Assembly (NCBI GenBank): GCA_951804985.1
Contig: OX638134.1
Coordinates: forward strand, 7,634,790-7,698,789
DNA: 64,000 nucleotides
Source: Dryomyza anilis
Taxonomy: Eukaryota; Arthropoda; Insecta; Diptera; Dryomyzidae
Reading direction: 5' to 3'
Under the pieces are notes generated by a model that made no database searches, was not told the DNA's origin, and was given only the letters and a program-made list of their open reading frames with translations. A program made the position numbers and the translations under genes. Positions 1 to 11,415 of this stretch are shown here, one piece after another (the first letter of the stretch is position 1; each line of letters starts with the position of its first letter).

Positions 1-490
1 AATTTTTAGTGAAAAATTAAATTTTTAGTGACAAATTGAATTTTGAGCGATAATTTCAATTTTGTGTGAAGAATTGAAATTTGATTGAAAATTTAAATTT
101 TAGTGAAAATTTTAAGTTTTAGTGAAAAATTGAATTTTATAGTGAAAAAATGAATTTTTAGTGAAAAATTGAATTCTTAGTGAAAAATTGAATTTTGAGT
201 GAAAAATTGAATTTTGAGTGAAAAATTGAATTTTGAGTGAAACATTGAATTTTGGTTGAAAAATTGAATTTTGGGTGAAAAATTTAGTTTTGAGTGAAAA
301 AGTGAATTTTGAGTAAAAAAAATAAATTTTAAGTGAAAAATTGAATTTTCAGTAAAAAAAATTTAATTTGAGAAAAAATGAATTTTTTGTGAAAGTTTGA
401 ATTTTTAGTGAAAATTTTAATTTTTAGTGAAAAATTGAATTTTAAATGAAAACTTTATTTTTTATTAAAAAATTCTAATTTTAAGTGAAA
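1..490 (+). repeat. 19-bp minisatellite array 1, forward orientation, degenerate
   Basis: Repeats of the unit AGTGAAAAATTGAATTTTT with frequent single-base changes (TTTTGAGTG is the common local variant) fill the left edge of the window and probably continue beyond it. It is the most diverged of seven arrays of this family here. No reading frame or gene lies in it. Confidence 0.9.
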
Positions 491-1599
491 TTTCCCTTTT
501 CCACAAATTTTACAAATTTCTCTAAATTTAAGCCATCTACTTAATTCTCCATCCACACTTTTTAATGCTGATTTATTAGCTTCACTACTTAAAACTTAAC
601 TTCCACAACTATACGATGATGATTTCATAAACAATTATAATCCTTCGAAACGTTGCCACCCTTTTGTGTCCTTCTGCCGCCTACGCATGGCACCACTTTG
701 CGCATTAAACACATCTACTAATTGCTGTGTCCTCTCCCTCCATCTCTTTCTTTTCCAACTCACGAGCAGGAGCTGCAACAATCGTTACGAAGCTTATTTG
801 TCAAATGACAACAATTTGTTGTTTGTTGGCAACATATTGCAGTGAGTTGTTGTTTTTTGTGTCAGTTGTTGTTGTATTTATTTGAAGTTATTTCGTTTTT
901 GTGGATTATAAAAACCAGTTCAGTTCGTATAGTGAAAAATTTAATATTCGGATTTAAATGCATATGTTGTAGGTCGATATTCATTTAGATAAAAAATGGC
1001 CATTTAATTAGGTAGTTTTTATTGTTGTTTTTGGTTCTATTTTATGTTGTTGTATATAATGTTCAGTTTTTTTATATTTCACTAAAAATTAAATTTTTTG
1101 AATAATTTATCCAAGTCTAAAATAAAATTAAAATTAAGAAAAAATCTCTCCTGTGCTTAACAGCGCGTATTTAATGCAAAACATTCTAAAGATATCGCAG
1201 GACACTTGTCCTGCTATATATCTGTCAGTCAGTTAAACGTCAAACATGTGCAAACAAGTCAAGCGTTAAAATGCCGCACAAAAGGCTGCAAAAAACGCCC
1301 GAAAAATGTGCAAATATTTAAAAAGGCAACTTTTGACTTGAAACAAATACTGATTTTTATCGCAAATATATTTAAATGTTTTCAAGTGAAATCGAGCATT
1401 TAAAAAAAGAAAATTACAAAAATAATAAAAAAAAAACCTAACATGCAAATAAGTTTTTGCACATTGCCCTGCCCACACACACGTCATAAAAAAAACACAA
1501 AGTTTATACAACCCATACATCCTGCCATTTAACCCACACCCTCTGTAAAACATATGCGCCAAATACCAACAGAAAGTAGAAATTGTATCTCAAACTTAC
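491..1599. other. Unique AT-rich sequence downstream of the third exon
   Basis: Presumed intron of the minus-strand gene. The part at about 640-800 is richer in C/G and non-repetitive, which is unusual for the region and could be a conserved element. Short frames on both strands here have no recognisable protein similarity and no splice context. Confidence 0.4.
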
Positions 1600-1747
1600 G
1601 TCGCAAATCTCTGGGATCGGAATTATTACTGCGAGGACTCTCACCCTTGTCAGCATCGTAATCGTTTGATCCTTCCATCGATTCGTGTGATGTGCATGTC
1701 GGACTCGCCGAATCCGTACGAAACGATTCGCTGCCGTTGAATAAATT
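1600..1747 (-). CDS. Internal coding exon (third of three in window) of the same minus-strand gene
   Basis: The acceptor is TTTTTTTTACAG (just right of 1747) and the donor is GTAAGT at 1599-1594. The exon is 148 nt, entering in phase 0 and leaving in phase 1, so at least one further exon lies left of the window start. The peptide begins NLFNGSESFRTDSASPTC and continues through an acidic/Ser/Asn-rich stretch (MEGSNDYDADKGESPRSNN) to DPRDLR. Low-complexity Ser, Asp and Asn with SP dipeptides is typical of phosphorylated, disordered regions of regulators (inference). A second donor-like GGGTGAGAG inside the exon (after DADK) could give a shorter isoform. Product not recognised. Confidence 0.72.
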
Positions 1748-2569
1748 CTGTAAAAAAAAATAAAAGAAAAAACAAATTCTTATAGTAATAGTGCAAATAT
1801 TGTGTTATAAAAATAGCACAGTCGGAAAATATTGAGATATATGCAAAAAAGAAAAGCATAAAAACACATTTAAACTTCTGTTAAATCCCTTATAGCAGCT
1901 GATAATTGGATTTTCGCAAGCAACACACACTTGAATCTTATATCCTTTAACAGCTCCTTCCCTTTATCTGTGCACACCATGTTTCGATCTGGCAGCATTT
2001 GCACTGAAAATCCTCTCAACACCCACACAAAACTGTCAATTATCTGTCATAAAGAGTTAAGTGTTCTATGCTTTCTTTGCATATCACAGCTGCAAGCTGC
2101 ATTTTATTTCTGATAAGTTTTTGTTTGCCTCGCGTGACTTGTAATTCTTACATTTTCTTTGTCATACTTTGAGGTTTTTTTGATTTTTATTGCAATTTAC
2201 CTGAATGTTACTTTTTCCTTAAAATTCTCTATTACTCTGTAAATTGTCGTGTAAGTATTTTATAAATATGATTCTTCTTAAGTTTTTGGGTTTATCATTT
2301 AATGCTTTTCTAATAGCGTCGATAGCTCAAATGATTGGACTACGAACCGTGTCGCTGTTTTGAATCATATTTGGTTCGAATCATCGCTAGTTCGAACCAC
2401 CGCGACAGCTTAAATGGTGAGAAAGTTCGGCATTGGTCCTTTAAAGCTTTACAACTCTTCTCAGGAATATGTTTTACATAGTGAATCCTATTTTTACTTC
2501 TCTGCCTTATTTTTAAATCATATTTATTCAATAAACTGTATTTCTTTTCCTTCCGTAAAGTAGAATTTG
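1748..2569. other. Intron sequence without recognisable feature
   Basis: Left part of the 2.3-kb intron between the second and third exons. At 2335-2405 the motif TTCGAATCAT / TTCGAACCA recurs three times within 70 bp. Otherwise I see nothing. Confidence 0.4.
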
Positions 2570-3920
2570 TATCTCTTATGAACTGGTTATGAAAGATTCT
2601 TCCCCGAATAACTTAATCCGGTCAATTATTCTCCGAGTTTATTCTTTTCGAGACATTTCTTTTCCAAGGCAACTCTTCCTCGTATAACTCTAGTCCGGCA
2701 ATTTCTTCCCGGACCGTTATTATTCAAGGCAATTCTCCCAGCGATATTTCTTAGATATATTTCAACATAACTCTTCGTCTGACAACTCTATCCCATAACG
2801 AGGAAGTTATACATCGCATAATTCCTTTCCGAACCGGTATTATCCAAGATAATTCTTATTGAGACTTTTTTCCCTAAATAAATCATCCTCGGACAACTGT
2901 TCCGAGACAGTTTTTTCACAGTCAATTCTTTCGGAGACAATTATTCCCTAAGATAACTCTTCCTTAAAAAACTCTACTCCGAGACAATTATTCCCCGTGC
3001 CAATATTTGTAAAGACAATTTATTCCCGGACCGTTATTATCATAGACAATTCTTTTGGAGGTAATAATTTCCTAAATTACTCTTCCTCAGACAACTCTTA
3101 CACGGGATATATTCTCTGAATTTCTTTCTCAATATAACTCTTCCTCGGGCAACTCTATCCCATAAAATTATTTTTCCTAGATAGTTTTACCATGGATAAT
3201 TCCTTTCCGAAACATTATTATCCGAGAACTTTCTTCCGGAGACAATTATTTCCCAAGATAACTCTTCCTTGAATAACTCTACCCGGAGACAATTGCTCCC
3301 CATGTCAATATTTTCACGGACAATTCATTGCTAGGCCGTTATTATTCGAAACAATTCTTTCGGAGACAATTATTTCTCAAGATAACTCATCCTCGGACAA
3401 CTTTATTATTTTCTGTATTTCTATCTCATAAAATTCTTTTCCTAGGCAGTTTTACCATGGATAATTCCTTTCCGGACCATTTTATCCGAGAAAATCCTAC
3501 CCGAGACATTTCTTTACCAAGATAATTCTTCCTCGGACAACTCCAGCCAGGAAAATTCTTTCCTGAGATAGCTTTTTCACGGGCAATTCCTTTCCGGACC
3601 GTTATTATCCGGCACAACTTTTACGGAGACAATTAGTCTCCAAGATATCTCTTCCTCGAACAACTCTACGCGGAGACAATTATTCCCCGTGTCAATATTT
3701 TCACGGACAATTCTTTGCAGGGCCGTTATTATTCGAAACTATTCTTTCGGAGACAATTACTTCCTAAAATTAGGCTTCCACAATTTTTACAACTCTACCA
3801 TGATACAATTATAACCAGTGTATTTCCCCATGTAAAGTTTTTCACAGACAATTCATTCCCAGAAAATTATTATACGAGACCTTTATATTATTCCAGGAGA
3901 TAATTCATTTTTGATACTAT
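2570..3920. repeat. Degenerate minisatellite of GACAATT / TTCCGGA / CTCTTCC modules
   Basis: A long run of imperfect short modules such as GACAATTATTCCC, AATTCTTTCCGGA and AACTCTTCCTCGG, spaced roughly 20-35 bp, fills the intron. Longer near-copies recur (around 3225-3410 against 3590-3765), indicating duplication of several modules at once. The same modules occur in opposite orientation at about 14895-15020 and 16210-16735. Apparent frames here follow repeat periodicity and are not genes. Confidence 0.75.
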
Positions 3921-4046
3921 TCCACGAACAAGATCGACCTATCAATGCAAGAACATGAACCATAACTTATTCTTGTTCTTGCATTTGCTCATCACTCTCC
4001 TTTTTCAATCTCATTTTCCCCCCTTTCCCTCCCTACTCACACTCAC

Positions 4047-4283
4047 CTGATCCAACGAAATGCCAATGTATTTGGGCGGTGAAAATGCTGATGGCAATTG
4101 AAAATTCGATAATACCGACGGCTTTCCCAATCCACGTTCGCTGGCAAAATAACTCGCAGGTCCGCCGTTGGCCAACATACCATGATTCAGGGATTGCAGC
4201 AAATGCGGATGAAAACTGTGCAGGAGATGTGTGCCGTAGCTATTGACCAGCGACATGTTGTGCAAGTCTTTGGCGTCAGGTAA
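4047..4283 (-). CDS. Internal coding exon (second of three in window) of the same minus-strand gene
   Basis: The acceptor is a T-rich tract ending TTTTTCAG at 4286-4284. It is followed by 79 open codons and the donor GTGAGT at 4046-4041. The exon is 237 nt, phase 0/0. The peptide starts LPDAKDLHNMSLVNSYG, continues with a His/Leu-rich part (HLLHSFHPHLLQSLNHG) and ends SAFSPPKYIGISLDQ. No enzymatic domain, zinc finger or homeodomain is visible; the His/Leu, Ser and Pro content suggests a flexible part of a nuclear regulator (inference). Reading past the donor gives VSVSREGKGGK then a stop, which is intron sequence. The next exon in the transcript (1747-1600) is 2.3 kb away and also begins in phase 0, supporting direct splicing. 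Confidence 0.72.
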
Positions 4284-5244
4284 CTGAAAAAATGAAAGAG
4301 AAATATTTTTATTTTTATAAAATTAACAAATTTTGTTGAAAATATATGAAAATCGCAATAAATTCAATTTTGAAAATATTTTTTGTTAATTTTATTGGTT
4401 TTTATTATCTTTTTTTTACATTGGTTTAAACGTCTATAATTCGTTGTTAGTTTTTGTTTCATAGGTTTATAATTCGTAGGTATTCTTTTGTGGGAAATTA
4501 AAACATAAATAGTTTTATTTATTTATAGATAATTTAAAAAAAATTAAATTGTTATATTTCATTCTAGTTATCTAAATAATCAACTGAATGTTCAACCAAT
4601 AATTTAACATATTTTCTGCAATATGTTTCTAAATTCCTCTGCAACTTACATTGAAATTCCACAGACAATTTTTATAGTCTTCTTTATTAGCATTCTTACT
4701 TCTTTGTTCCACTACAAAATTGACCAAATAAACTATACCACACTAGAATGCACTGTATTTGAAACATATAATATATGCATTGCATAAACTCAAGGATATT
4801 ATGTATCTAACCCTACCAAACCCCAGCTTATCGAATGGGTTAAACCCTGTCAAGCGTTGACATCTTTTGTTGTATGAATTCGAAAAAAAAAAACATCCAA
4901 ATCTTTATTGGTCCATAACTTGCATAAGAAATGTACTCAATATACTCGTGACCATGAAGTGGAAAAATTTATATATTCATTGGGTTATGGTGATGGTCAG
5001 TGTTGGACACTAAGTATATGGATTATACGATTGACATTTCTTTGAAGCATTTTTTGTTGTAGTATTTTTCATTGAAGCATCCTTTTTTGTTGTGTCTTGT
5101 CGATGGATATATTTCTTGTTTTTAGGGAAATAGTAAGAAAAATCTTATAAAAATGGTATGTTGCAGTAGAATAAGTAAAATTCAGCAATATATAATATTG
5201 TGTTGCTTTATTTAGAGCATTCTTTACTTTTTCAAATTAATTTT
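4284..5244. other. AT-rich intron sequence, nothing recognised
   Basis: Start of the 30.9-kb intron, right of the second exon. No repeats beyond homopolymer runs and no supported frames. The stretch at 4800-5060 is non-repetitive and of mixed composition, but nothing can be assigned. Confidence 0.4.
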
Positions 5245-5523
5245 AATCTCTATTCTGAAGCCCATCGTGATGTTTTCATAAGAATTCGGATGCAGTTATT
5301 CTGAGAGTATAATCGAATTCTTAATTTTGAAAAAAGACATCACAGGAACCGTGTAGGTCAGAATTTTGACAGATTGTTCTATTGAATTTACATAAAACAG
5401 CTGTTTTCGAATTTCGAAGTTAGAGCTTTCTTTCACTACGGATCCTATAATAGCTTAACATTTGTATTCGTCGCGGTGACACGTATTCGGATTTTAGCTA
5501 CAACGAACTTCAGAATAGGGATT
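5245..5523. mobile_element. MITE-like element with 16-bp terminal inverted repeats
   Basis: AATCTCTATTCTGAAG at 5245-5260 is matched in inverted orientation, with one mismatch, by CTTCAGAATAGGGATT at 5508-5523. The 279-bp interior has no coding frame. Size and ends fit a non-autonomous DNA transposon; no clear target-site duplication was found. Confidence 0.5.
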
Positions 5524-6460
5524 TGTATCCCACGTTCTTAGTTAGAGTTTACAGACTTCCAATTTATTTCTCATTGGCACCTCTTTTATTGAATTTTACA
5601 GCATTTATCCAATTAATTTGCAATTTGCGCAACAATTTCCATTTTGCAATATTAATAAAAATTAAATATATATAGAAAACGTCAACACACTACGTAAAAC
5701 AACGTTACTTTAAGAAAAAGAATACTAAAAAACTCCATTACAATTTAAATTCATGCAGTATTTGCACTTTGACAGTTGACAGCTGTAAAGTGTTGCCATG
5801 TGATAGATATGCGTGTTATTAATGCGCAATTCAACTGACCCTCGTCGACTCTCAAGCTAATTTGTCGCAAATACCTTAAGGTGTACATTGATATAGTCAG
5901 ATATATATGTTTTCTTTTAAGTTTCCGCAAACCAACTTATATAATTTCAGTCATATAACCAACATACCAAATTAATAAGTTTCTTATACCTTATTTGTAT
6001 ATTCCCTATTCTTTCGGAGTTGCCATATCTTCTCATTCTTTTTTCCATATATTTTGGGAATATGGGAATTGTAAAGGAAAGGTATGGAGTAGATACATGC
6101 CTGTTGTATATATTCCTAGAGAATAGAATTTCAACTATTTCATATTTTCTTCATATATTTCCACATCTCCCCAGTCATTAAAAATGCTGGGGTTCTTTCC
6201 CACACCTTTTCCATAAGTATGTTCTATTACTTAACTCAATATGATTACGTTTTTTTTTCAAAGAATCTAAATCCATTTCTCGTAAAGTTCACATAACTTT
6301 TCTGTACCATTTTCATTTCTATAAAATACCCCTATCTTTTCAATATTATTAAATTTTCTTCAAAGAATCTAAATACATGTCATAGTTTACATAGTTTTCC
6401 TGTAACATTTTCAATATTAAAAAAAAACATATCATATACTATTCCTGCCAATTACCAATC
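5524..6460. other. AT-rich sequence, no gene
   Basis: Contains a short mixed-composition part (5760-5900) and then sequence with recurring CATATTTTC / TTTCCATA words, related to the pyrimidine-rich degenerate repeats further right. No frame or RNA is recognised. Confidence 0.35.
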
Positions 6461-6464
6461 CATT

Positions 6465-6809
6465 GCAATATGCTCTGCGCTCTACAAGGTAATGGAAAAC
6501 GTAATAAACTTCCACCTTGTGAATTATCTGGAGCACAATGAATTACTTAGTGACCGGTAATATGGTTTCTGTACGAGCAGTGACCGGTGAATTGATGGCG
6601 GTCATCTCCAAGAAGTTGAATAATTGTATTAACCTTTTCCTGGACATTAAGGTTGTTGCTCTGGATATTTCCAAGGCTTTTGATCGAGTGTGACATGAAG
6701 TCCCCGTATCAAAACTTAGTGCATATGGTGCCGGTAATACTTTTACTCGATGGATATTGAGTTTTTTCCAGGGTCGTTCAATACGAATTGCGTTCTTTCG
6801 GAACAAAAT

Positions 6810-6841
<32 letters not shown>

Positions 6842-7380
6842 TTTTTCTTTCTTTCTTTAATTCCATCCATTCTGGAATTCCGAAAGGTTCCATCCAATTC
6901 CCGTCCCTATTGCTGGTATTTATCATTGTCATTGACCCAGAATCCATTACTTTCTGTTGCAGATTTGGAGTTCAACAAGCGCCCAATCTCTTTGGTGACT
7001 GAGAGTAAAAGAATCACTATGAATTAGACACTCAACAATGACCTTAAAACAATCTCCTCGTGGGGTCTTGCAAATAGAGTTGATTTTAATGCAAGTAAGA
7101 CTCTATGTTGTCTGTTATCTCACAGAAGAATTTGTTTACCTCTGCCACTTCTCAATATGGGTGCTGTAATTATTGTGGAGTCAGCTGCTCTGGACGTTCG
7201 AGGCATATCAATTTAATGTGACCTCCGTTTGAATGAATGAAAGAAGCGACCCAGTGCCACGGTTTTTTTTTAAACAGTTTAAGACAAACCTTACTCCTGC
7301 TGACTTGCGTACTTTCTACATTACCTATATTCAGCCTGAGATGGAATACAATTCACACAATTTGTCAGGAACTTTAAAAT
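6465..7380 (+). pseudogene. Decayed non-LTR retrotransposon reverse transcriptase (Jockey/I-like)
   Basis: Joined mentally across frames, this strand reads as a reverse transcriptase core. It begins near LYKVMENVINFHLVNYLE, continues to LLSDR-stop-YGF (6548-6575), then the motif A region ALDISKAFDRV-stop-H (6658-6693), in which a Trp codon has become TGA. Motif B follows as NSIHSGIPKGSIQFPSLL. The YADD motif is no longer recognisable (SVADLE-like). The RT tail follows as TLNNDLKTISSWGLANRVDF (7027-7086) and later NLTPADLRTFYITYIQPEME (7287-7346). Several nonsense codons, frameshifts and an internal CTTT microsatellite show it is dead. The plus orientation is opposite to the host gene. Jockey/I-like assignment rests on motif wording only; the 5' ORF and endonuclease are absent. 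Confidence 0.82.
6811..6858. repeat. (CTTT)n microsatellite inside the RT remnant
   Basis: About twelve CTTT units with one interruption, expanded between RT motifs A and B. It creates the spurious Lys/Glu-Arg frames on the minus strand and Ser/Phe-Leu frames on the plus strand. Confidence 0.9.
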
Positions 7381-7439
7381 CTTTACCAAATCCCATTCGC
7401 TTTCTTTTTGACACATTTCTTATACATTTCCAATAGTTT

Positions 7440-9110
7440 ACCTAGCAATTTCCGATGTCTTGGGAACATTACAGTGTTGATTTTTAACAGTCATCTTCAC
7501 TTCTCAATATCTTATTTCAAACTTTCATAAACTGTCCCTCACTATTCTTTTACTTTCCCCATACATTAAATCTTTTGTAATATCTTCCTACACAAACATA
7601 TTTTCCTCTTTTGTTACTCATATTGTATCCATTCTGTTTCCATTCCTTCTAGAATCTCTACCAAATCGAATTCGAAGCAACTTCTTATATATTTCTTATG
7701 TATTTCTCATACCTACTCTTTAATTTTCAATATTATATCTATAAATTCTCAATGTTATCTTAATACATTCACCATTACCTTTTCCATATGTTCTACAATA
7801 CATTCTAAATCCCTTCATTTTCTCTTTTGTTGTATGTATGGTCATGATTGAAAAATTTATATTTTTCTTGTCACAACTCGATAGTTTTATAATCAATTTG
7901 ATTTGGCCAAGATCATATCTAACCTGATAGTGCAAATGTTTACTAGGCTTCTGTCTAATTCCATTTTTAAACCGTCCACATTATATCTTCAAAAATAACT
8001 GATTTAAAGAGAAAGAAAGGTGTGATAAGGGTAATGATGAAGAAGGCATATGGAAGGTATTTTGACGGTTTAGATAAAAGTTGGGCGTAAATGAGGAAGG
8101 TATAAGAAAGTTTCTAGAATGTTTTTAAGCGGTTTAGAGAAGACATGAGATAGAAATGACAATGTGGAAATGGTCATGTGGAATAAGAATCCTTATACAT
8201 TTCTTATTTACTGCTTAGTTAGTGCTCCCAAACCTCCCTCATTACCTCCCAATATTTTTTCAATATCTTCCCAATACCTTCACCATTCCTCTCCCATACC
8301 TTACTCAATATGTCCCAGTACATGCCCATTTCTTTGTCATACCTTCTGTAAACCGCTCAAAAACCTTCTAGAATCTTCCATATGCCTTCCTCATTTTACC
8401 CCGACTTTTATGACAACTTTCCTATACCTTTCTTCTTTCTTGTCACAACTCGATAGTTTTATAATCAATTTGATTTAGCCAAGATCATATCTACCCTGAT
8501 AGTGCAAATGCTTACTAGGCTTCTGTCTAATTCCATTTTTAAACCGTCCACATTATATCTTCGAAAATAACTGATTTAAAGAGAAAGACATATGGAAGGT
8601 GTGATAAAAATAAGGGTAATGATGAAGAAGGTATAAGGAAGGTATTTTGACGGATTAGATAAATGAGGAAGGTATAAGGAAGGTATTAGAACATTTCTAG
8701 AATGTTTTTAAGCGGCTAAGAGAAGACATGAGAAAGAAATGGCAATGTGGAAATGGTAATGTGGAATAAGAATCCTTATACATTTCTTATTTATTGCTTA
8801 ATTAATGCTCCCAAACCTCCCTCATAACCTCCCAATATTTTTTCAATATCTTCCCAATACCTTCGCTATTCCTCTCCCATACCTTCCTCAATATGCCCCA
8901 ATACATGCCCATTTCTTTCTCATACCTTTTCTAAACCGTTCAAAAATCTTCTAGAATCTTCCTTATACCTTCCTCATATCTTCCTTTATTTTACCTTGAC
9001 TTTTATCACACCTTCCCTATACCTTCCATTTTCCTTCCTCATCATTACCCTTACTTTTATCGCACCTTCTCTATACCTTCCTCTTTAAAATCTTCTATTA
9101 GTCTTTTCAC
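7440..9110. repeat. Pyrimidine-rich degenerate repeats with a roughly 575-bp tandem duplication
   Basis: Words such as CCTTCCTCATAC and TTCCCAATACC recur throughout. The block starting CTTGTCACAACTCGATAG at 7867 recurs at 8439 and stays alignable through the AATCCTTATACATTTC region (8188 and about 8770), so two tandem copies of about 570-585 bp can be aligned. Each copy also contains purine-rich stretches complementary to the pyrimidine words, so it can fold back. Frames here are not genes. Confidence 0.75.
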
Positions 9111-9770
9111 AAAAAACTCAAAATATGCTCCATGCAGAAGGACAGCAACACCACTGACCACTGCAAAACCCACAACAGCAACAGCAGCTGCTGCCACTGC
9201 AGTTACGCAGCAATTTACAGCACGGCGTTGCCATACTTTACCGCCGCTGCTGTTGCTGCTGATTTGCGAAATGACACGCATGGATTATAAGGGAATTTGT
9301 TGCGTTGCGCCTAAATGTATGCGACGCAAAATTTAACTTAAATGGCAGCAGCAGCAACAACATGACTTGCGAATTTATTGCAAATCACATATACTGCATT
9401 CCAACATCACACTCTAACCCCTCTTCAAAACCACAACTTGTTATCGTACTCGAACCATCTTTTAAAATTTTCAACATTTACGACGCACCCAGCAGCATTG
9501 GTGTCGTCGACAATTTTCGTTCATTAGCAATAATGCGATGAAATCCTTTTGGTTAACATCCTAAACAACCTGATACTGTTTTAACCTCATTTGAAGCCTA
9601 GGCATATGTGTGATATATTTGTCCGTCCCTCTGTCAGTTGGGGAGTGTGTCGTAAATCGTCGGATTTGTTAGCAAGTCCACGAAAGGCAGCAGTTGTGCG
9701 ATGATAAATTATCATCTACAATTGACAAATTGCCGATAATGTGCGCCTAGTTGGAGGAAATGTTTTTTTT
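9111..9770. other. GC-richer unique island with CAG/CTG-rich core
   Basis: Around 9140-9260 and 9340-9365 are clusters of CAGCAA and GCTGCTG that open frames on both strands without splice context. 9600-9760 is mixed-composition unique sequence. Such islands between repeats could be regulatory; nothing in the sequence proves it. From 9770 to about 10090 there is only AT-rich sequence. Confidence 0.3.
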
Positions 9771-10099
9771 TTGAAAATGCTTTTAAAAACTTTAAGTTTC
9801 AAAGAAAATACGAAAATATAATTTGAGAATTTTCCAATTAATAGATTCACAAAAAAATGTATATTAAAAAATAAAATTACAGTTATTACTGAATTTCAGA
9901 AACAGATTGGGATGAACAGTTTTATCAAGCTTTTTGTTTTTAATCGACACACGAAATTATATTTCGATTTTCGACGATTTCTGTTAAATATCATTTGGAA
10001 ACTCTTTTTTTTAGTTACTATCTAAAATACATTCTGAGTCATATAGGTCCGTTTAAAACTAAATCAAACTTTCACATGAGACCAGCGGTCTATTTTTAA

Positions 10100-11415
10100 T
10101 TTACAACGATCTTAAAGATCCTTAAAATGCCCGGTTCTCAATCGGAATACCTTAAAAGTAATAAAACGAAATTATTTCTGCCCGAACATGCCTCCGCCGA
10201 CGGGTATTTTATCCATGAGTATTATATCATTAAACCAAGATGTATGGAACTCGATTTCTTTTGCATGGCCACCACGGGCACGCTTGCAGAAGTCCAGACG
10301 CTGAACCCAATTTTCGACGGTTTTCAAGCATAAATCGGTCGATACTGCTGCAATTTCACGTTCGATATTCGTACAATCGTTGGCATAGACCATAGACTTG
10401 ACGTAGCCCCACAGGAAATAGTCTAACGGCGTCAAATCGCACGACCGAGGCGGCCAATCGACTGGACCATTTCGTCAGATAACACGTTCTCCAAACTTGT
10501 TTTCCAATAAATTGATTGTGGCATTCGCTGTGTGGCTTGTGGCGCCGACCTGTTGGAACCACATGTCCTCCAAGTCCATATCATCCAATTGAGGCCAAAA
10601 ATATTCGGTTATCATTGAACGGTAGCGATTCCCATTCACAGTAACGTGCCGGTTTTGATCATCACGGTAGAAGTACGGCCCAATGACGCCGCCGGCCCAT
10701 AAACAGCACCAAACAGTAATTTTTTCTGGATTCACTGATGACTCATGGAGTACGTGTGGATTGCTGTCTGACCAATAACGCATATTTTGTTTATTGACGA
10801 AGCCATTTAGCCAGAAATGAGCCTCATCGCTGAAGATGATTTTTCAATGAAAATCCGAATCATTTTCAAGTTGATGCTTAGCCCAATTCACGAACATACG
10901 ACGCGTCTGGTGGTCAAGCGGCTTCAGTTCTTGCGTCAATTTGATATTGTAAGGATGTAGGCCAAGATCTTTTCGCAAAAATCGCCACAAGGACGTCACA
11001 GATATGCCCAACGCTTGAGAACGACGTGTGAGAGACACATTTGGGCTTTCTTCAACTGAATCCTCAGCGGTAGCAATATTCTCGACACTACGGGCACTTC
11101 TTTGTCTCACTGGCACGGGAACATTTTGTACTGTGCCTGTAGATTCAAAATTTTCCACTAGACGCTCAATTGTTGATCTGATAGGACGATTATGACGACC
11201 ATAAATTGGACGTAGCGCTCTTAACGTTGAGGCCACTGACTCGGAATGTCGGTAGTAACTTTTAATAATTTCGACTCGTTGTTGGCTCGTATATCTTTCC
11301 ATCATGAAATGGCAAACCTTACTGAAGAGAAATGTCAAAAGAGCAGCAAGAAATATGGCGTCGTTTGCTGTCCCTGTCGCTCTACTTTTGTAAAACCCTT
11401 TTTTTGAAAAACCCT
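10100..11415 (-). mobile_element. Mariner-superfamily element carrying the transposase pseudogene
   Basis: The right end is recognised because the stretch from the transposase start to about 11415 (ending near TTTGAAAAACCC) is shared with both ends of the fold-back derivative at 57331-57593, including GGCAAACCTTACTGAAGA and AGCAAACGACGCC. The left end is uncertain: I did not find a matching terminal repeat near 10100, so it may be truncated or diverged there. Confidence 0.65.
10172..11302 (-). pseudogene. IS630-Tc1-mariner superfamily transposase, two stops and a lost catalytic Asp
   Basis: A single minus-strand frame of about 376 residues begins MERYTSQQRVEIIKSYYRHS, a helix-turn-helix start, with a second DNA-binding part around LTRRSQALGISVTSLWRFL. 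The first catalytic Asp is present in IIFSDEAHFWLNG. The second lies in WFQQ-V-GATSHTA, where the expected Asp codon (GAC) reads GTC, Val. The third is present in PPRSCDLTPLDYFLWG, 36 residues further on. The C terminus has the family phrase ARGGHAKEIEFHT. Two in-frame TGA codons lie at 10844-10846 and 10475-10477. The frame is otherwise intact, so inactivation looks fairly recent. It cannot make active enzyme. Subfamily not assigned. Confidence 0.9.

Noticed and set aside
6543..6947. Minus-strand frame with KKERKKERKKE
   Set aside because: Product of the CTTT microsatellite read on the strand opposite the reverse transcriptase remnant.
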